DNA of 64,000 nucleotides from Channallabes apus (Eukaryota > Chordata > Actinopteri > Siluriformes > Clariidae). The stretch spans positions 12,943,703 through 13,007,702 of the forward strand of contig CM060131.1 of assembly GCA_030522415.1 (NCBI GenBank), written 5' to 3'. The notes under the pieces were generated by a model that saw nothing but the letters and a program-made list of their open reading frames with translations, was not told where the DNA came from and made no database searches. This document shows positions 37,559-48,619 of this stretch, piece after piece (positions within the stretch are counted from its first letter, which is position 1; every line of letters begins with the position of its first letter). The position numbers were made by a program, and so were the translations under genes.

Positions 37559-37759
37559 ATAGTAGTGATTTCTACTGTCTATGATTTACAATGTAAGTGT
37601 TTAAATGTATTGCTTTTAGTTGCATTTTTTCAACTACATATCTTTATTGAAGATGATGGTTCAGCACCATACTGTATTTGACATTTTTTAATCCAGTTCA
37701 AGTAATTTAAATGTTTTCTTTGCTTGATTAAGGCCAATCATTTGACTATTCTGAAAGGG

Positions 37760-38060
37760 AAAATAGTTAAATGGATAAAAGTTGGCGGAAACAGCATCTG
37801 TCAAAAAGGGTGGTTAATTGTACTTATAGAAGGAATCATAAAAACTGCAGTAGAAACTGCCAAAAAAAAGGTCAGAAATGCATTTTGAAAGTTAAAGTTG
37901 CCATTTCATCCAATCGCAAGCCTGTGGCTGTCTCATCTATTCAACAAAGTCTAGAAAAAAGAACTACACACTTCCAAAAGCGCTGGAGACATGATCTTCC
38001 AGGATCTCACTGGCTTCAAGTTCACCCACTGAACTAAAGAGAACTCTCAGAGGACTTTGC
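37760..38060 (+). other. Unassigned 88-codon frame
   Basis: 37771-38037 encodes a Lys/Arg-rich peptide with no motif I can name. Its place right after the Tc1-like element suggests transposon-derived sequence. Confidence 0.25.
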
Positions 38061-39387
38061 TAAGTATATCTAGAGTGTGTTACATGCCGTTATACATACA
38101 CATCCAACCCTCATATTCAATCTACGGATCCATCCATCCACTAGCAATGGTGCTCAGATAAATCCTCATTGTCGGTAATGGGATATCAGCAAGTTAAGCT
38201 TGTGTATAATCATTCATCAGTCATACATTCCACTCAACATGCCAAATGGTGGGAATAGAAGATCCTACTTGTATATGTAGGATTAAACATAGACAAATGA
38301 TACCTTGCACTGTAAAGAACATACTGTAGAATTCACAATAATTTACTGGCAAAAAAGTTGCCAATAAAATCCTGTAAAATAGCCGTTAATTGCTGTAAAA
38401 TGTATTACAGTATAATACTGCTTAGCAATTTACAATAAATTGATGTTTGCAGAACAGTATTTTTTTTTTTTTTACAGGATTATAAAATTAAACTTGTAAA
38501 AAGGCATTACAGTTTTTTTTGTAATTACGCTAAATTACAGCACTTACCTGGCAACAAAAGTTGCCAATAAAATCCTGTGAATTCAACAAAAGCCAAGATG
38601 TAGCTGTAACATTTTTACTATGAAATTCCTGTAAATAACTATTTTAACTGTGAACTGTACTGTGCTGTAACCTGTAACTGTACTTTACTATTATACTGAT
38701 GTAAATGCATTAAAACAAAGATTTTGAAAAACAACACAAATTCAAAGCTGTTGTAAGTAAACTGGTTATTAACGCTGACACCTGACAACACTTCAGCACC
38801 GTCACTGGTAACATCATTTAACTTTATCAACTACAGAAAAACTTATAAAAAAATCAGCTGTTACAAAACAACTACAAACAACTCAAGATTAAAGCATAAA
38901 GCAATAGTTGAATAAAAGTTAAAGGAACTGTTTGCCTAAAAATAAAAATGGTCAGCATTTCAGTCTGTTGTGTCTGTTTATATGCAATTATTTCAAAAAT
39001 ACTCTATCGAGAGCTAGGTGAATAAATCGGTAACAAAAAGCAGCATTCATCGGCATGACATTACGTTTTTACCTTTTAGCTCCATTATGTTTCAGCTTGC
39101 CTGACAAAACAATTAATTAAAAAAAAGAAATTAACGACACATTCCTTTACAAAATATACTCCAGCTTTCAGAGAAACTCATCCAACAATGTTAATATTTA
39201 CATTTTTCAACAGCAAAGACAACTGAGCACTTCATGTACTGTAACGTTCATTTTGTCTCACACGCACTTCCATAGCAATGCTGTTCCTGCCAAACTACAA
39301 ATACTCTCTAGAAAATAAAGGCAAATAAAGCTAACAAACTGCAGCATATATCATCATTAACATGACGATAACGATTTACCTTTTGGG

Positions 39388-39570
39388 ACAGGTGTAGCTC
39401 AGTGGTTAAGGCATTGGACTACGGTTCGGAAGGTCCCAGGTTCAAACCCCACAACCACTAAGTTGCCACTGTTGGGTCCTTGAGCAAGGCCCTTAACCCT
39501 CAACTGCTCAGATGTGTAATGAGATAAAAATGTAAGTCGCTCTGGATAAGAGCGTCTGCCTAAATGTTAA
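39388..39570 (+). mobile_element. SINE family B copy
   Basis: A and B boxes intact. Flanks show ACCTTTTGG and ACCTTTTAG as a possible short target duplication. Confidence 0.88.
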
Positions 39571-39965
39571 ATGTTGACCTTTTAGTTTAGGCTGCTTTCT
39601 GAAATGGGGCGCATCACGTTTCTCCTCCTCGCCTGAAGCAACATATAAATAAAGTTAACTAAACATCCCTTTACAAAGTAGCTAAACATAACGTTTAGAG
39701 GGAATATCCTGATAAAACTTATATAACGTTATATAAGTTTTATCAGGATATTCCCCATATATATGAATTACTTTACATTAAAAGAAATAATTAATACGTA
39801 TGGAAGTAAATTTAATTGAACTTCTTCAGCTGTTGTCGCTGTGCTTCAGTCCAGCAGATTTCAAACCATATCAGCCCGCGCAATACCATAATGTAACAGC
39901 ACAGTAAAAACTTGTAAAAATATTAAAGATACAGTGAAAACACCTCCTACCTGTTAATTAGGACC

Positions 39966-40168
39966 TGGCCAGGGGTAGCTCAGTGGTTAAGGCATTGGAC
40001 TACGGTTCGGAAGATCCCAGGTTCAAACCCCACAACTACCGAGTTGCCACTGTTGGGCCCTTGAGCAAGGCCCTTAACCCTCAACTGCTCAGATGTGTAA
40101 TGAGATAAAAATATGTAAGTCGCTCTGGATAAGAGTGTCTGCCAAATGCCTAAATGTAAATGTAAATT
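39966..40168 (+). mobile_element. SINE family B copy
   Basis: A and B boxes intact, with tail AAATGTAAATGTAAATT. TTAATTA occurs on both flanks. Confidence 0.88.
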
Positions 40169-40313
40169 AATTACGGCTAACAGTGAAATATACAGTTAAC
40201 ACTTGTAAAACCCTGTATAACCCATAATGCATTGCAAATTACAACAATAAATTGTAAAATGGCAAAACGGTAAATTTCTGTATAATTTTGCTGTAAAAAA
40301 TACAGCAATTTGT

Positions 40314-41408
40314 TACAGTAGCATAAGTATTCACACCCTTAAATGTAATTTTTTTGTAGTATTACTACATGAAAACTGACTTAATTAAGATAGATTTTCT
40401 GATACTTCCTTTTCTATCCAATCAATGTCAAATTAATTCAGCATTGTTTCCCTTTAATAATGGATATAATGGTTCTCTGTGGGATGTTCAATGCTTAAAA
40501 TGTTTTTTTTTTTTTTTTTTTAACAAACTCTTGATGGCTATGTGTAAAAGTTCTTGTTACTTATTATGCAATTTTATTATGTTTAGTTATGTTTAGGAAT
40601 TGAGTATAAGTATAAGTGCTATGCAAAAGTGTTGAACTATACTGTACCACATTTCTTCATGCTAAATTAAATAAAGGAAGGCAAATTAAATGAAAGATAT
40701 TTGCGACAGATGGCAAAGTGCCTAAAGATTTTTAAGTTGTTTAAGTAACAACCTCAGCAGCAACCTCATTTCCCCTCTCGTCTGTTCAAAACACTCAGCA
40801 TTCAACATCACCAGTATACTAATCACAGACTTGATCATCTGTCATCGTCTGCACCAGTTTCTCACTGCTTCATGCCTCAAGTTAGATGCTTTTTTATTCT
40901 ATTCAACAAACAAAAAACGTTCCTCTGAAACTGGTCAGGTGCAGGGACTAGACTGAGAATGAGAGCCAAAAACTTGCTAAAAGAGAGAGCCAAGAAAGTC
41001 TGTTAAGAACTATTTCTCAAGACAACATTAAAAATACAGGAAAGTCTGGCTCTTTGGAAGGAAAATATGAAGAAATGAGAGGTGGCTTAAGACTTTTTTT
41101 TTTTTTTAACTTTTGTGCAACCTTAATTCCATGGAAGTGAATTTATTATGAGACTAATTTAAAGGATTCACACAAATGAAAGGTGAATACTTGTTGCACT
41201 CCGCTCAACATTATGGTTTCATCAGTAAATGCTACTGTAAATGGCACTTATCTGCCACCAATCTGCCTATTAGAGCATTAAATGATTTTTTGCGTACATA
41301 ACATGTACACGGAATATATTCCTAATTAAGTGTAGTTTAATTTAAGGTGGTAGCAGAACAAATTGTGGAAAAACTTCAAGGGTGTGTATACTTATGCCAG
41401 CCACTGTA
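40314..41408. mobile_element. Tc1/mariner-type nonautonomous element (GCATAAGTAT ends)
   Basis: Left end TACAGTAGCATAAGTATTCA, right end TATACTTATGCCAGCCACTG then TA; with the adjoining ACACCCTT / AAGGGTGT these are inverted repeats. A family C MITE lies inside. No transposase frame. Confidence 0.7.
40615..41120. mobile_element. MITE family C copy, nested
   Basis: From ATGCAAAAGTGTTGAACTAT to GGCTTAAGACTTTT...ACTTTTGTGCA. Interior shares CCTCTGAAACTGGTCAGG and AGGAAAGTCTGGCTCTTTGG with the copies at 43395 and 44480. Confidence 0.7.
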
Positions 41409-41409
41409 T

Positions 41410-42092
41410 ACAGATATAGATTTCACATGAGCAGGCTAGAGAAGAGATCATCACGAAATCATATGATTCTATTGATTAATTATTCCGTAATAACATGATA
41501 GGACATCTTGATGAGTCACTATATTTGCAGGAGGCCATGATGACCTAGATGGCTAAAGTGGATTTCTAAAAAAAGAAGGATTCTAATTTGTCAAATTGAG
41601 TTACTGCAGAATTCAGTGCATGTAAGTTTGAAGTAGCTTCCAGATGGAGCTCTACCTTTAAATAAAGCAGCTCTCCTCTGCACACACAGCCAGGTTAAGA
41701 ATGCATCTCTACTGGATTTTTTTTATTTTTATTTTTTTTTGCATCACCGCTAATTAATGCCTCGGGCTGAGAAAAACAAAATGTGTCTCAGTGTGACACT
41801 CCAGCGTGCGGTCTCGAGTTGTTAAAGGTGCACCTGCAGGAAATTTCACACTATGAGATGATTTAGTCAAACTGGGCATGGAGGGGACAGCCAGACACCT
41901 GGGGGAGAGTGAAGCCAGGGGGAAAAAACACAAAAAAACAACCACACTGTGCGAAGTAAACTAAGGCACGGAGTGGATATTGTGACAAAATGAATTTGTT
42001 TAACATAGGGCAGCAGTGAGAAAGTAGGGAATAATAAATTTGCAGAAAAGATGCTAATTATGAAAAGTTGCAAGCAGGAACAATAACAAGTT

Positions 42093-42139
<47 letters not shown>

Positions 42140-43095
42140 GGAAAATGTTCTGCCCTAAAATTGTCATTAATCTTTTTATCCTGCATCTCGCATCCACTCC
42201 TACCATATCGTATCGCTTCTTCTCCCCTAAGCTCACCTTCTATAGAAAGCTGACCAGTGACATGCCGTGCAATGCTCACCTTGAGCTAAAGATTATTATC
42301 ATACGATGATCATACAGTATGTAGTACTGTCTGATGTAAGGTGTTACTGTTTGTGTAAAATTCCACATTTACAAATCTTGTTTTGCTAAGAAATTAATCT
42401 GTGCCACTGATTATACGATGCACGCCACTTTAGTCTAACTAATGTGGATGTGTGCATTATGCAAATGATTATCTTATGCAAATGATTATCTTATGCAAAT
42501 GACTCATGTACCAACTTCAGTTTAGTTCATTTCATAACAATCACACTAGTCTACTTGACCCTGCAATTTAAGGATAAATACATGATAATTTATACGTTCA
42601 TACGTAATTTGTGTATAATTGGGTACATTAAAATACAGCAACTTGACGAACAATGCCTGACTACATACTTTAATGACTACATACTTTTCTAAAAATATGT
42701 TGTGTATTATTACACAAGTTACAACTCAAAGTGTAGTTACAGTACTGTTGAAGTAAAAAGTTCAGTTAATAAACATCAGGTTTCTGTTTTAAAACAAAGA
42801 CTGCTTAATTATTAGATTTGTATTTAATATACACAAAGATACATTTTGATTATGGAAGGCAAGATCACTTTGTTTCCAAGCCTCATCCACAAAAGGACTT
42901 ACTGTAAAAGGACATCAACTTATCACTATTCATGCTAATACTATATACATGTTGAAATAATTACACAAGATTTACTGAAAGATTTGGCTTGCTCATCAGG
43001 GACATCTCATTCATCATTCATTAACTCATCTCATTATTATCTAGACATATTTTTCTCACACATACACACTTCTTAAAAAAAAAAAATCTCATTTT
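41410..43095. other. No gene seen
   Basis: AT-rich, with (CT)n at 42096-42136 and a small triplet repeat of CAAATGATTATCTTATG near 42454-42500. No ORF above 68 codons outside the CT tract. Confidence 0.5.
42096..42136. repeat. (CT)n microsatellite
   Basis: About 20 CT units. Confidence 0.95.
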
Positions 43096-43168
43096 TGTGA
43101 AGCTGCTTTGAGACAATGACCATTGTTAAAAGCACTATATAAATAAAATTGAATTGAATTGAATTGAT
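43096..43168 (+). mobile_element. LINE-type 3' tail with GAATT repeats
   Basis: GCTGCTTTGAGACAATGACC, AAAGCACTATATAAATAAAA, then three TTGAA units: a common 3' end of fish non-LTR elements. Confidence 0.6.
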
Positions 43169-43394
43169 TTTTTTTTTCATAATTTTTTTGTCCTGTGGGG
43201 TAAATTGACCAGTTTCTTGATTCATTTTCAAAAATTACAACTTTGTCCACTGTTTACTGGTATTTTTAGTATTCCTGAAAACATTATTAACGTCTCTAAC
43301 TAGCTAGGGATTAAAGCATTATCTTTAAACAGATTTAAATACTGGACAAATTGGACTTTTAGATTAAAATCACAGAATTCAAGATCTTTTAAGA

Positions 43395-43690
43395 TCCACT
43401 TTTTTTTTTTTACTGAGACAGGTACCTAAAGATACAATTTAAAAAGCACTTATTTATGCAACAACTTCAGCAGCAACCTCATTTCCCATCTCATTCAGCA
43501 TCACTAATGACTGGCATCATCTACAGTACACCTTGTTTCTCACTAATTCATGCCTGATTTTTTTTTCTATCCTCGAATGATTCATACTGTAGGTGACTGT
43601 GTGACTTGAAAAACTAAAAAAAAAAAAATCCTCTGAAACTGGTCAGGTTCAGGGACCGGACTGACTTTTTGGAAGCGAAATTTGCAGAAA
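43395..43690. mobile_element. MITE family C copy, partial
   Basis: Shares CAGCAGCAACCTCATTTCCC, the TTCTCACTAATTCATGCCT stretch and CTCTGAAACTGGTCAGGTTC with the copy at 40615. Confidence 0.65.
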
Positions 43691-43768
43691 TTAAGGCTTT
43701 TTGTACTTATATCCATACTGCCACTACTGCTGTCATACCCACATGCCATATCCACATGCCTACCCATA

Positions 43769-43957
43769 GGGCCAGGGGTAGCTCAGTGGTTAAGGCATTG
43801 GACTACGGTTCGGAAGATCCCAGGTTCAAACACCACAATCACCAAGTTGCCACTGTTGGGCCCTTGAGCAAGGCCCTTAACCCTCAACTGCTCAGATGTG
43901 TAATGAGATAAAAATATAAGTCGCTCTGGATAAGAGCGTCTGCCAAATGCCTAAATA
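43769..43957 (+). mobile_element. SINE family B copy
   Basis: Head GGGCCAGGGGTAGCTCAGTG, B box GGTTCAAACAC (one change), 3' part CGCTCTGGATAAGAGCGTCT. Confidence 0.88.
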
Positions 43958-44082
43958 TCCTTATCATTTTATATTTTTTATTTACTTCTACACCATTTCT
44001 ACTACTACTACAATTACACTTTACAATTGCACTTTGCACATTCAGTGTTATTTATATATTTTGTATTTTTTTATTTATTTTA

Positions 44083-44385
44083 GGCAACACAGTGGTTTAG
44101 CACTGTTGCCTTGCACCTCCAGGATCCTGGTTCGATTCTCAACCATGTTTGATCCCTGCCTCTTTGTGTATGGTGTTTGCACGTTCTTCCCATGCTTGGT
44201 GGGTTTCCTCCGGGTGCTCTGGTTTCCTCCCACTGTCAAAGACATGCAGATTAGGCTAACTGACATTTGGCATTATGTGTGTGCACTGCAATGGATTGGC
44301 ACCCTGTCCAGGGAGTACCCCACCATGTGCCCTAAGCCCCCCGCTACCCTGTGTGCAGAATTAAGTGGTATAGACAATGACTTTT
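44083..44385 (+). mobile_element. SINE family A copy, diverged
   Basis: Head CAGTGGTTTAGCACTGTTGC, B box GGTTCGATTCT, tail AATTAAGTGGTATAGACAAT. Confidence 0.8.
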
Positions 44386-44479
44386 ATTTTAATTATATGT
44401 TATCGTAACCCTTGTAAATCTGCAAATGTGTAGAATTGTGGATTCCATCCCGATTTTTTTTTTCATTGAGCATGTGCAA

Positions 44480-44740
44480 TTTTACTTTTACTGTACTGTA
44501 ATCTTTCTATCTTTCTTTTTTATCCTTCATAGATCACTATGTGGCTTAACAGACAAAACCATTCCTCTGAAACTAGTCAGTACAGGAAGTAGACTAAAAA
44601 ATGAGAGCCAAAACCTTGCCAAAAATGAGAGTCAAAAAGTCCTCCAGGAAGCCTCAAGACTGCATTAAAAATACAAGAAAGTCTGTTTTTTGGAAGCAAA
44701 ATGTAGTGAAATGATGACTGACGTAAGACTTTTACACAGG
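44480..44740. mobile_element. MITE family C copy
   Basis: Contains TTCCTCTGAAACTAGTCAGT and AAAAATACAAGAAAGTCTGT, and ends TAAGACTTTTACACAGGT. Confidence 0.65.
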
Positions 44741-45071
44741 TCTGATTGAATTAATACTACTCACATACATACTATTTATATCACTTTCACTGTAGTGACT
44801 GAATACCTACACATACACATCACAACACCCCATCTTGGATTATTTTCATATAACTGCACAGCACAAATTGAAAACATTCTGAAGCACGTTATCAATAAAA
44901 GCACATTTTTATAACGGACCTGTAACTCTGCATACTGTATATCATCTGTAGCAACATCATGTTTGAAAATATGAGAGATAATTAACCAACTGCTGTCATA
45001 CAGTAGCAGCTCAATAGACTCGCCATGTGGCTTGATTGACGACTGGATGAGTTGGCCTGAAGGATCCCTAG

Positions 45072-45140
45072 GGTACCATCTTTGTCAGGTTGTTGAAGGC
45101 CATCAGCATTCCGAAGTACCGGGACTGGGGACAGATTGAG
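45072..45140 (+). other. Coding-like island, possible 69-bp exon
   Basis: The sequence is open for 23 codons on the + strand (GTIFVRLLKAISIPKYRDWG then QIE), with AG before it (45070-45071) and GTAAAA after it. The complement is also open (SRYFGMLMAFNNLTKMVP then stop), with a CCCCAG acceptor upstream. The neighbourhood, 45000-45250, is unusually balanced in composition. I recognise no family for either reading. It may be a conserved noncoding element instead. Confidence 0.2.
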
Positions 45141-45902
45141 GTAAAACACCAACGAGGTGTGGCAGCATGAGGCAATAGCCGCTGCTAGTCATGCAATCTC
45201 CAAGCTGCTGTTTGTAACATCTAATCCATCATGTAAAGTAATAATGCAGCACTAAAAGGACTCAGCTTTTTGCATAATTCATACAGGAGGGAAGCATTTA
45301 ACGACTGGTGAATGGGTCTCAGCAATGTAAAATGTGCCAGCGCTAAACATCATGTTTAGCCGTAATCACCTTTAACACAAATACAAGCTAATCACAATCA
45401 AAGTGGCGTTTTAGTTAGCTGAAATGATCCTAGCAGGCATAAACATTTATAACTGTGTACGTGTAAGTACAATGCTGGGAATATTAATATGAGATAAAAT
45501 GCAAAATAGTAATCAGGAATACGATTTGAATACTAGATATTAATATGCTCTGCGAAACATTGACATATTAAATAAATGTCATTCATATGCGATTAGCACT
45601 TTAAATTAGATTCGACTTTATTGTCATTGTGCAAAGTACATGTGCAGAGCCAATAAAATGCAGTGTAGATGTGACCGACATCCAAGAGTGTCTCTCTGTC
45701 TTGTGTTATACTCGCACGACTCGATCGAGTGAGCACGCAGGGGAATAATGTGTACAGTACATAAGCACAAATCTGGCAAATCTGGAGAAACACTGAGCCT
45801 CATGGTGTGTATGGTACATGCCGCCATCTTCGTCTTAATTACATTTATGTTTATTGTTAAAAAAAAAAACATATTGATTATTATGGCAGGAACTCATGCC
45901 TA

Positions 45903-46263
45903 GATTCATTCATTCATTCATCTTCTATACCGCTTTTATCCTATGATCAGGGTCGCAGGGGGCCTTTGGGCACAAGGCAGGGTACACCCTGGACAGGGTG
46001 CCAATCCATCGCAGGGCACACACACACACACACAGACACACTCACCTATTCACACACTACGGGCAATTTGGGAACGCCAATTAGCCTAATCTGCATGTCT
46101 TTGGACAGTGGGAGGAAACCGGAGTACCCGGAGGAAACCCACCAAGCATGGGAAGAACGTGCAAACTCCATACACAAAGAGACGGGAATCGAGCCTGGCT
46201 GGGAATCGAACCCGGACCCTGGAGGTGCAAGGCGACAGTGCTAACCACTACACCACCGTGCCT
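45903..46263 (-). mobile_element. SINE family A copy
   Basis: Near full length on the reverse strand; tail ATTCATTC, B box complement GGGAATCGAACCC, head complement CACTACACCACCGTGCC. CATGCCTAGATT occurs before the tail and again about 20 bp beyond the head. Confidence 0.85.
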
Positions 46264-46732
46264 AGAACATAATCTAGGCCCATGCCTAGATTATGTTCAC
46301 TAATTCTCAGTAATGGTTGGCTTCATGTACAATATTAATTTATTCAGTATATTAATATTAATGTAATATAATATACATAGTATGAAAGTGCACTATTAAA
46401 AACTTCATGCTAGTAAAATGTAAATAAACACATAAACACAACATTTTAATGAAATAAGAAATCTTACAGTATTTCTGAGGAATCTAAATAGTCATTAAAA
46501 TTTGGTCCACAAGTTGTTCATGCTGTTGAGGAAAAGGAAAGGAAAGCACTCTTCTGCATCAACAAGCCTAAAGAATATCGCAGGTAACACTGGCAATTTG
46601 TGTATCTTTTGCTTAATTCTAGAAAACTTCTTACTTTATATGGCAATCAAAATGTGCAATCTCTTGGTGATGTTGCAAACACTGAAGTAACTAGGTACTC
46701 CAGAATGGAGAAAAACAGATGCTTAATATAAC

Positions 46733-47067
46733 ACTCACTCACTCATTTATCTTCTATACCGCTTTATCCTGTATTCAGTGTCGCGGGGACCTGGAGCCCC
46801 CAGGAGACTTAGGGCACAAAGCGGAGTACATCCTGGACAGGGTGCCAATCCATCACAAGGAACACACACATACAGTACACGCTCTCATCGCCAATTAGCC
46901 TAATCTGCATCTTTTCGGACTGTGGGAGAAAACCGGAGTACCCAGAGGAAACCCCTCAAGCACAGGGAGAACATGCAAACTCCATCCACTCAGAGACAGG
47001 CTGGGAATCAAACCCAGACCCTGGAGATCAAGGCGACAGTGCTAACCACTACACCACCACGCTGCCT
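46733..47067 (-). mobile_element. SINE family A copy
   Basis: Tail CACTCACTCATTTATCTTCT, head complement ACACCACCACGCTGCC. A 5-bp gain gives TACAGTA at 46871 inside the CA-rich part. Abuts the Tc1/mariner relic that follows. Confidence 0.83.
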
Positions 47068-47492
47068 AATCAGCCAAAACATTGCAAAGTATCATGACTC
47101 TCTGGGCATGTCACAGGACATCTGGGGTGTGTTTTGGGTTGCAGGTTGGGTCTTCCATAGATCAGACTGGTTTTTGAAGTCCATCCTATACAGTAGGTGC
47201 TTGACTGGGTTGGTGTCTGGGGAGTTTGTAGCCCAGGTTGGCGCCTTACAGTACTGTAGGTCCTCTGCCTGATGGGCCCTATGCATAGCATGCTGTGGTG
47301 CACTGGGTGTTCTGGTGCCTTTCTATCATTTTTCGGTGAGCTATGCTGCATTGGCTTCTGGGATCGGTCCGGATGGGCTGGCCTTTGGTCTCTGCAGGCA
47401 TTGGTGAGTCTTGGGTGCACATGATCCTGCCACTGCTATATATTTGAAAATCAATGTACAGTAACATGATAATGTTATGACTGTTCGGTATA
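47068..47492 (-). mobile_element. Tc1/mariner-like relic (CATAACATTATGACC-end family)
   Basis: The right side is TAATGTTATGACTGTTCGGT, complement of the family left end; the left side is TAATCAGCCAAAACATT. The complement strand carries CACCCAAGACTCACCAATGC and CCGACAT-type transposase phrases, interrupted by TACAGTA/TACTGTA at 47189, 47247, 47252 and 47457. Non-coding. Confidence 0.65.
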
Positions 47493-48247
47493 AGAACCTG
47501 TCAGATATTTTGAAAAATAAAAAAAAAAGATACAGCATGTGCAGTTCAGCGATGTAATTTTTCTTGATTGTTCTTGATTTCATGTTGAGGGAAAAGAAAA
47601 ATACTCTGCACCCCAAATTTACCTGCTTAATGGTCTACATCTTAGTGTGTTTTATTTTTTTTAATGTCTAGCAATTTATAATCTTTTACCCAAAATTATT
47701 ATTCTGTAATTTGTCCCATACAATTACCCAGTTAAAACCTAGCAAGTAAGAGTACCAGAAAACTTTTTCTTTTTAAGACTACCAATTAAGCTTTCTCAAG
47801 GTTAAGCTCTGAGTGGTGAAAATGACAAAAGCAATATTGCAGAAGTCATAATAAGTGTTATAGTAAAAGGGGAAACGTTATGCTTTGAGTATTTAAGCAC
47901 TTCAGTAAAGGCCAGCGTGACAGTTTGCTCTCTCTGAGTGAATTTACTTTGCATGTGTTCATGCTGCCGTGAACCCCTCAGCAGCCAACTGTACAATGCT
48001 CAGGGCAAGTTGGGATAATATTTGAGAAGAGGCATCCTTCCGAGAATGACCTCTACTTCAGAACCACTTTTATACATTTGGTGGGAGCTTATATACTGTA
48101 CACTATATATTGACACATGTTGAGACAGAGAGAAAACAGCTGGCCTGAAGTGACTCAGTTCTGATTTGTTTTACCCTAATGTGCCATAGATCTGATTTTT
48201 TTTTAGCAGCACAATTCTGATGTTTTTCAGGTCGGATTTGAGTCACT

Positions 48248-48605
48248 GGCGGCGCGGTGGTGTAGTGGTTAGCACTGTCGCCTTGCACCTCCAGGGTCCG
48301 GGTTCGATTCCCCGGCCAGGCTCGATTCCCGTCTCTGTGTGCATGGAGTTTGCATGTTCTCCCCGTGCTTGGTGGGTTTCCTCCGGGTACTCCGGTTTCC
48401 TCCCACAGTCCAAAGATATGCTAATTGGCGTTCCTAAATTGCCCGTAGTGTTTGATTGGGTGTGTGAGTGTGTAAGTGTGTGTGCCCTGCGATGGATTGG
48501 CACCCTGTCCAGGGTGTACCCCGCCTAGTGCCCGAAGTCTCCGGCTCCAGGTCCCCCACGACCCTGAACACAGGATTAAGCGGTATAGAAAATGAATGAA
48601 TGAAA
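48248..48605 (+). mobile_element. SINE family A, full length with perfect 14-bp target duplication
   Basis: A box TGGTGTAGTGG, B box GGTTCGATTCC, tail AATGAATGAATGAAA. Flanked by GGATTTGAGTCACT at 48234-48247 and 48606-48619. The perfect duplication and low divergence suggest a recent insertion. Confidence 0.95.
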
Positions 48606-48619
48606 GGATTTGAGTCACT

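Larger units (their letters stand above)
36882..37760 (-). mobile_element. Tc1-like element (ACACTGCCTGGCCAAAA end) split by a SINE
   Basis: Left end ACACTGCCTGGCCAAAATAA, then reverse-strand transposase phrases: CACAATTTGAGTCCTGGAAT, CAGCTGACTTAATTTTATTG, GAGGCTTGTACAGCGGGCAC, ATACAGCTGTTTATTCCCAG. After a family B SINE it resumes with AAGATGATGGTTCAGCACCA and CTTTGCTTGATTAAGGCCAA. The order matches a continuous transposase gene read backwards. A second copy is at 55385-55740. Excision-like scars at 37185, 37351, 37356 and 37670. Confidence 0.78.
38335..40314. mobile_element. AT-rich interspersed element carrying two nested SINEs
   Basis: The left part repeats AAAGTTGCCAATAAAATCCT (38356 and 38558), and both ends are rich in TGTAAAATNNATTACAG-like motifs. 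The right part (40170-40312) has the same flavour. Between them sit unique-looking sequence and two family B SINEs (39388, 39966). Probably one nonautonomous DNA element, but the ends are not defined. Confidence 0.4.

Noticed and set aside
48248..48330. tRNA-like promoter boxes as a functional tRNA gene
   Set aside because: The boxes belong to the SINE head; no acceptor stem or closed cloverleaf. The same applies to the other SINE copies.
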